From NCBI GenBank assembly GCA_030529205.1, contig JAUMXJ010000019.1:1-11606 (forward strand): a stretch of DNA of 11,606 bases, in the 5' to 3' direction. The notes under the pieces were generated by a model. It had not been told where the DNA came from. It searched no databases and was given only the letters and a program-made list of their open reading frames with translations. Below, piece by piece: positions 7,864-11,606 of this stretch (the stretch's first letter is position 1; every line of letters begins with the position of its first letter). The DNA is from Bacillota bacterium (lineage in GTDB: Bacteria; Bacillota; Clostridia; Peptostreptococcales; Acidaminobacteraceae). Made by a program: the position numbers and the translations under genes.

Positions 7864-8331
7864 GATATCGTACGGCCAGCTGTTGATTCCGCCGAAATCG
7901 TAGACCTTGGTATATCCCATTTTAATCAGCTTGTTTGCGGCCTGAGCGCTTCTGTTTCCGCTTCTGCAGTAGAGCAGGATGGTCGCGTCCTTGTCCGGAA
8001 GCTCCGCAGGAGGGGTATCCCCGATGCTCTCGTTCGGAATCAGGACGGCATTCGGGATAAACCCGGTCTTATACTCCGCCTCCGTTCTGACGTCGACAAT
8101 AATCACTTCCTGATTTTTCATCATTTCATATGCTTCTTCCGCCGTAATCTTGGTATACACGCCTGTACCGCCCTTCTCTTCCGTATTTTCCGATGAAGTG
8201 CTCGATTCGCTGCTCTTTCCGGTGTCGAGTGTACTGTTCGTCTGCTGTGATACTTCGGAATTTCCACATCCCCACAGACTGAATACTGACGCCAGTACGA
8301 CAATCCATGCGATGACGGTTCTCTTATTCAT
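7852..8331 (-). CDS. Rhodanese-domain lipoprotein
   Basis: A secreted, lipid-anchored single rhodanese domain of 159 residues. The start ATG (complement of 8329-8331) has GGAGGA (complement of 8335-8340) just upstream. Residues 1-21 form a signal peptide (KR, then a hydrophobic run) ending in lipobox LWGC, with Cys22 the likely lipidated residue. A Ser/Thr/Glu-rich linker (23-55) follows, then the rhodanese domain: ITAEEAYEMM, VIIVDVRTEAEY (76-87), and the active-site loop CRSGNRS (122-128) with Cys122 as the persulfide-forming cysteine. Rhodaneses move sulfane sulfur or act in redox; the substrate of this one cannot be told from sequence. It is convergent with sbcC and divergent from the hydrogenase gene, and is the only - strand gene in the window. 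Confidence 0.92.
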   Translation of the reverse strand: MNKRTVIAWIVVLASVFSLWGCGNSEVSQQTNSTLDTGKSSESSTSSENTEEKGGTGVYTKITAEEAYEMMKNQEVIIVDVRTEAEYKTGFIPNAVLIPNESIGDTPPAELPDKDATILLYCRSGNRSAQAANKLIKMGYTKVYDFGGINSWPYDIKKP

Positions 8332-8363
8332 AAATCCTCCAATGTTCAGATTTTTTTGCTACT

Positions 8364-8396
8364 CTATCATAATAATACGATTGCACACAAAAGCAA
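8364..8396 (-). promoter_or_regulatory. Possible promoter of the rhodanese lipoprotein gene
   Basis: Reading the - strand, TTGCTT (a weak -35) is followed after 16 bases by TATTAT, with overlapping alternatives including TATGAT, in the AT-rich stretch upstream of the RBS. A 5-base inverted repeat ATTGC/GCAAT covers the -35 region. A perfect 7-base inverted pair, TTGCACA (8381-8387) and TGTGCAA (8428-8434), brackets the upstream side and could be an operator. All of this is tentative. Confidence 0.3.
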
Positions 8397-8468
8397 TGTT
8401 TATATTTTAATATTCCCCCCGTTCTTATGTGCAAACTTTAGAAAAAAGGTGAATTAATTTCAAAATGC

Positions 8469-8497
8469 TTGACATATCCTCGTGTTCCGTTTAATCT
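8469..8497 (+). promoter_or_regulatory. Possible promoter of the hydrogenase gene
   Basis: A perfect -35 TTGACA (8469-8474) is followed by TTTAAT (8490-8495, spacer 15) or TAATCT (8492-8497, spacer 17). A start near 8502 would give a leader of about 117 bases, unusually long for this window. Confidence 0.45.
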
Positions 8498-8520
8498 TAC
8501 TTGTGAAAATGGCGTTGTTT

Positions 8521-8609
8521 TATGAGTGTGCGTTTCTCATTCACATGTGAGAGGAACCCGTTCATAAGCTTTCGCCTATTACAATAGGGGGGGTAGATGC
8601 TGCGGCATC
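8521..8609 (+). promoter_or_regulatory. Hydrogenase 5' leader with several small hairpins
   Basis: Four short helices can be drawn. ATGAG (8522-8526) pairs with CTCAT (8536-8540). TTCTCA (8534-8539) pairs with TGAGAG (8548-8553), which competes with the first. CCTAT (8575-8579) pairs with ATAGG (8584-8588) around TACA. GATGC (8596-8600) pairs with GCATC (8605-8609) around TGCG. The last two flank a run of seven G (8587-8593), the only Shine-Dalgarno-like bases near the gene. It matches no riboswitch class that I recognise. Confidence 0.3.
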
Positions 8610-8618
8610 AAGTTTTTC

Positions 8619-10151
8619 ATGAAAGAGAGTTATGTTGATATTATCAAGCTCAGGAGATCCATATTTTCTGAGATTGCCAGAATTGCTTATGAGGACGAAG
8701 ATCTTCGTATGCTCGAGAAGTCGGTCTATCGTATTATGCCCGGCGAAGTCGGAAATTTTAGAGACAGTATCTTCAAGGAGCGTGCGATTGTAGGGCAAAG
8801 ACTCAGAATGGGACTGGGTTTGAACCATCATAAAGCAGATGAAATGCGCAGTATCACCGAAGGAATTGAAGAAATTGACGTGGATTCCATGTTCTATGAA
8901 ACCCCGCTCGTGGATGTCATTTCTTTTGCGTGTGAGGCATGCCCTACCGCAGCTTACTATGTAACGGATCAGTGCAAGAAATGCTATGCACATCCTTGTA
9001 TCAATGTCTGCCCGGTCGGTGCAGTCTCGATGGGCGAGACAAGAACCATAATCGACACGAAGAAATGTATCAAGTGCGGAAGGTGTAAGAACACCTGCCC
9101 GTATTCCGCAATCATCAACTATGACAGACCGTGTGCAAGTGTCTGCGGTGTAAAGGCGATCGGAAGCGATGAATACGGAAGAGCGAAAATCGATCACGAC
9201 AAATGTGTCTCATGCGGAAGATGCATCACTCAATGTCCGTTTGCGGCAATCACCGATAAAACACAAATTTATCAGCTGATCAAGTCGATCAAAAACGGGG
9301 ACAAGGTCTATGCGATGTTGGCTCCTTCGTTCGTCTCGCAATTCGGGCCGAAAGTAAAACCGATGCAGATTGTGGAAGGTCTCACTCAGCTCGGATTCAA
9401 GGGCGTAATCGAAGTCGGTCTCGGTGCGGACTTTACGACATTGCACGAGTCACGCGAGTTCGTCGAAAAAGTTCCTCACGAAATTCCGTTCATGGCGACC
9501 AGCTGCTGTGCATCCTGGTCCATGATGGTGGAAAAAATGTTCCCGGAACAGTACAAGTTCATCTCTCATTCTCCGTCTCCGATGATCGAATCCGCGAAGT
9601 ACCATAAGAGGGTGGAACCGGATGCGAGAGTCGTGTTCATCGGACCTTGTGTTTCGAAGAAAGCGGAGGCGATGCGCGAGTCCGTAAGAGGGTATGTGGA
9701 TTTTGTCATCACATTTGAAGAACTGATGGGAATGTTTGTCGCGAAGGGAATCGATTTGGAATCTCTGCCGATGAGCCGTGCGATCGAGGACGACGCTTCC
9801 GCAACCGGAAGAGGATATGCAGTGGCAGGCGGCGTTGCCGCAGCCGTGAAGGACGCGATTCTGCGCATCGATCCGACCAGAGAAGTGAAGATTGAAAGCG
9901 CACAGACGCTTCAGGACTGTGTGAAGCTGATGCAGCTTGCGAAGGCGGGTCAGAAGAACGGGTACCTGATCGAGGGTATGGCGTGTCCGGGAGGATGTAT
10001 CGGCGGCCCGGGAACCATTTCGTCGCTTACCAAAGTACGCAAGGAAGTGACAAAGTTCATGGGTGAGAGTAAGTACGAGTCTCCGTTTGAGAACGAGTAC
10101 ATCGAAAAAACATTGCGTGAAAAGGAATTCTCGGTCGAAGAAAGCCTGTAA
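8619..10151 (+). CDS. [FeFe] hydrogenase, group B type
   Basis: A 510-residue iron-sulfur hydrogenase, predicted to interconvert protons and H2 in the cytoplasm; the physiological role of group B enzymes is poorly known. H-cluster motifs are L1 TSCCASW (294-300), L2 IGPCVSKKAEA (341-351) and L3 EGMACPGGCIGGPG (452-465). The expected ligands are Cys297, 344, 456 and 460, with Cys296 at the proton-transfer position. The N-terminal half has a cysteine-rich relay: C105/108/119/122/127/131, CIKCGRCKNTC (150-160), C172/176 and CVSCGRCITQC (196-206). The N-terminal layout and the IGPC...K form of L2 fit group B, not classical HydA. L1 has Ala where Pro is usual. The ATG at 8619 is the only in-frame start after the stop at 8565-8567, yet it lacks a Shine-Dalgarno at normal distance. 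No HydEFG maturase or electron-transfer subunit lies nearby. Confidence 0.92.
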   Translation: MKESYVDIIKLRRSIFSEIARIAYEDEDLRMLEKSVYRIMPGEVGNFRDSIFKERAIVGQRLRMGLGLNHHKADEMRSITEGIEEIDVDSMFYETPLVDVISFACEACPTAAYYVTDQCKKCYAHPCINVCPVGAVSMGETRTIIDTKKCIKCGRCKNTCPYSAIINYDRPCASVCGVKAIGSDEYGRAKIDHDKCVSCGRCITQCPFAAITDKTQIYQLIKSIKNGDKVYAMLAPSFVSQFGPKVKPMQIVEGLTQLGFKGVIEVGLGADFTTLHESREFVEKVPHEIPFMATSCCASWSMMVEKMFPEQYKFISHSPSPMIESAKYHKRVEPDARVVFIGPCVSKKAEAMRESVRGYVDFVITFEELMGMFVAKGIDLESLPMSRAIEDDASATGRGYAVAGGVAAAVKDAILRIDPTREVKIESAQTLQDCVKLMQLAKAGQKNGYLIEGMACPGGCIGGPGTISSLTKVRKEVTKFMGESKYESPFENEYIEKTLREKEFSVEESL

Positions 10152-10169
10152 TATATTTCATTTACATAT

Positions 10170-10207
10170 AAAAAAGTCGTATGTCATTGAACTTACGACT
10201 TTTTTTT
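10170..10207 (+). terminator. Rho-independent terminator of the hydrogenase gene
   Basis: AAAAAAGTCGTA (10170-10181) pairs with TACGACTTTTTT (10194-10205) across a 12-base loop, and eight T run from 10200 to 10207. Read on the - strand, the same stem is followed by a six-T run, so it could act in both directions. Confidence 0.9.
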
Positions 10208-10214
10208 GTACAAT
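10187..10214 (+). promoter_or_regulatory. Possible promoter for the Nudix-cls pair
   Basis: TTGAAC (10187-10192, 4 of 6 to the -35) and TACAAT (10209-10214, 5 of 6 to the -10) are 16 bases apart. The -35 sits in the loop of the hydrogenase terminator and the -10 directly follows its T-tract. The expected start near 10221 leaves a leader of about 45 bases. Confidence 0.4.
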
Positions 10215-10265
10215 TAATGGAGATGTCTGTTACATTGATAGACAGAGGAATTAGCGGAGGATTTC

Positions 10266-10814
10266 ATGGAGTCGTGGGAGCTTTTGGATTATAAGCGGGA
10301 AAAAACGGGAGAGTATATGGAGAGAGGAGCGCAAATGCCTCCTCATCGGAAACATCTCGTTGTTCATATCTGCATTTTTAATACAAGAGGAGAAATGTTG
10401 ATCCAACAGCGACAGCCGTTCAAAAAAGGCTGGTCCGATCTATGGGATTTTACCGTGGGCGGAAGCGCCGTCGCCGGGGATACCAGCCAGCAATGCGCAC
10501 AACGCGAGCTGGAAGAAGAACTCGGAATCAAGCACAGCTTTGAGGGCGTCTGTCCGCATCTCACCTTGAGTGCCGACCGCGTTTTTGACGACATTTACAT
10601 CGTCGAAAAGGACATCGACCTCGAATCGCTCACGCTTCAAAAAGAGGAAGTGCAGGCGGTGAAATGGGCGAGCAGAGAAGAAATCGACGCCCTGCTCGAC
10701 GCGGGAAAATTTATTCAATATCATAGAAGTCTGATCGATTTATTGTTCTATTTTAAGGATTGTAGAAGCCCGTTTACATCCAAAGACACAACGATTCCGA
10801 CGAAAATGGGGTAG
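10266..10814 (+). CDS. Nudix hydrolase
   Basis: A 182-residue Nudix-family protein; members hydrolyse substrates with a nucleoside diphosphate or similar diphosphate linked to another group. The N-terminus (WELLDYKREKTGEYMERG) and the following HLVVHICIFNTRGEMLIQQR resemble the IPP-isomerase-like Nudix branch. The Nudix box starts at GGSAVAGD and ends in QRELEEELGI; the metal-binding REXXEE core is intact, but the first acidic residue (usually E in GX5E) is Asp. The start is set by GGAGG (10256-10260), 5 bases before the ATG. The C-terminal tail after about residue 160 looks hydrophilic and unstructured. The stop is 3 bases before the cardiolipin synthase start, so the two are cotranscribed. 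The real substrate cannot be inferred. Confidence 0.9.
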   Translation: MESWELLDYKREKTGEYMERGAQMPPHRKHLVVHICIFNTRGEMLIQQRQPFKKGWSDLWDFTVGGSAVAGDTSQQCAQRELEEELGIKHSFEGVCPHLTLSADRVFDDIYIVEKDIDLESLTLQKEEVQAVKWASREEIDALLDAGKFIQYHRSLIDLLFYFKDCRSPFTSKDTTIPTKMG

Positions 10815-10817
10815 GAC

Positions 10818-11606
10818 ATGGGAAATATAAAGTCAAGAGAAGCGAGACCTACCAGCGGGAACGGATTGATACGCCTGCTGCTCGTCGGGTTTTCGGTGAT
10901 ACTGGAAGGTATTGTTCTGCTGAGCGGGGTGGCGCTGTTCAATGAATATGCGCCGTGGATTGCATTCGGAATCCGCGTTCTTTCCCTCTTTCTCGTGCTG
11001 GGAATATACGGACAGAACAAGACGGCGTCCATACGTATGACTTGGATTATTGTGATTCTGGTCGCTCCTCTGATCGGGGTGACTCTATACGGCCTGATCG
11101 GAATCAGCGGTTCTACCAGAAAGATGCGGAGACGATTTGAAGCGGTGAACGAGATGCTTCTGCCGCTTTTGCCCGAAAATTCGGAGATTTCGGATGAGCT
11201 GGAACAAAGGGATCGCGCCGCGTACAATATCGCGTCGTATGTGAAAGAGTATGCGGGATTTCCCCTGTATCGCGGAACACAGGTGCGGTACTTTTCCGAG
11301 GCGAGCGATGCGCTTGAATCCATGCTCGCATCACTCGCGAAGGCGGAGCATTTTATTTTTATGGAATATCACGCGATTGAAGATGCGGAATCTTTTCGCA
11401 GAATCGAAAGTGTCCTGGTCGATCGTGTGAAGCACGGTGTAGAAGTGCGATTGTTCTATGACGACGCCGGCAGCATTCTGTTTATTAATACGGATTTTGT
11501 CGAAAAAATGGAGGCTTTGGGAATCAAATGCCGCGTCTTCAATCCGTTTTCTCCCGGAATGCGGCTCTTTCTTCACAATCGCGATCACAGAAAAATTACG
11601 GTGATA
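10818..11606 (+). CDS. cls: Cardiolipin synthase, N-terminal part (runs off the right edge)
   Basis: Membrane phospholipase-D-type enzyme that joins two phosphatidylglycerols into cardiolipin. 263 residues are visible and the frame is open to the last base. Residues 1-16 are hydrophilic. Hydrophobic segments lie at about 17-41, 46-63 and 75-95, the last (WIIVILVAPLIGVTLYGLIG) being the conserved PLDc_N segment. A soluble part follows, with FMEYHAIED, then YDDAGS and the first HKD-type active-site motif HNRDHRKITVI at the very end. The second HKD motif lies outside the window. The ATG is 3 bases after the Nudix stop, with GGGGTAGGA just before it as a partial RBS. The extra N-terminal transmembrane segment is common in Firmicute Cls proteins. 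Confidence 0.88.
   Translation, partial: MGNIKSREARPTSGNGLIRLLLVGFSVILEGIVLLSGVALFNEYAPWIAFGIRVLSLFLVLGIYGQNKTASIRMTWIIVILVAPLIGVTLYGLIGISGSTRKMRRRFEAVNEMLLPLLPENSEISDELEQRDRAAYNIASYVKEYAGFPLYRGTQVRYFSEASDALESMLASLAKAEHFIFMEYHAIEDAESFRRIESVLVDRVKHGVEVRLFYDDAGSILFINTDFVEKMEALGIKCRVFNPFSPGMRLFLHNRDHRKITVI

Noticed and set aside
8597..8638. 13-codon frame as an annotated gene
   Set aside because: It is too short and only G-rich sequence precedes it; kept as part of the leader finding, not as a gene.
8562..9197. 211-codon - strand open frame opposite the hydrogenase start
   Set aside because: It is the antisense of a clear Fe-S protein, with no motifs.
1..11606. CRISPR, tRNA, insertion sequence, prophage or defence island
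   Set aside because: No repeat-spacer pattern, cloverleaf, transposase motif or phage protein was seen on either strand.

Overview
The window looks like a chromosomal segment of a strictly anaerobic, low-to-mid-GC Firmicute (Clostridia). The reasons are strong AGGAGG-type ribosome binding sites, a TTG start, U-tract terminators, an ECF-transporter/truA cluster, DegV, SbcCD and an [FeFe] hydrogenase. I cannot name the genus from sequence alone. Nearly all genes lie on the + strand; one lipoprotein gene is on the - strand. No tRNA, rRNA, CRISPR array, insertion sequence or prophage gene is visible, and no gene-free stretch exceeds 300 bases.

Layout. (1) 1-2718: the end of an energy-coupling-factor operon, ecfA2 (5' end outside the window), ecfT and truA. 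(2) 2812-3755: a single DegV-family lipid-binding gene with its own RBS and a clear terminator. (3) 3785-7770: sbcD and sbcC, a DNA-end-processing nuclease/ATPase pair with directly abutting reading frames. sbcC is broken by a one-base frameshift at a run of seven A. (4) 7834-8331: a convergent gene for a membrane-anchored single-domain rhodanese lipoprotein. (5) 8332-8618: a divergent regulatory region with a possible promoter and several small inverted repeats. (6) 8619-10207: a stand-alone [FeFe] hydrogenase of the 'group B' type with its own terminator. (7) 10266-11606: a Nudix hydrolase followed after 3 bases by a cardiolipin synthase that runs off the right edge. That last gene has no stop codon in the window and is easy to miss.

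How the genes work together. EcfA2 and EcfT form part of the shared energizing module for vitamin/metal uptake. SbcC and SbcD would form an Mre11/Rad50-like complex, if the frameshift is a sequencing error or is bypassed. The hydrogenase carries all H-cluster ligand cysteines plus an N-terminal iron-sulfur relay, but no partner subunit or maturase is nearby. I see no obvious new multi-gene system. The best leads are the sbcC frameshift, the group B hydrogenase with its unusual leader and missing Shine-Dalgarno, and two places where a promoter is embedded in or abuts the upstream gene's terminator.
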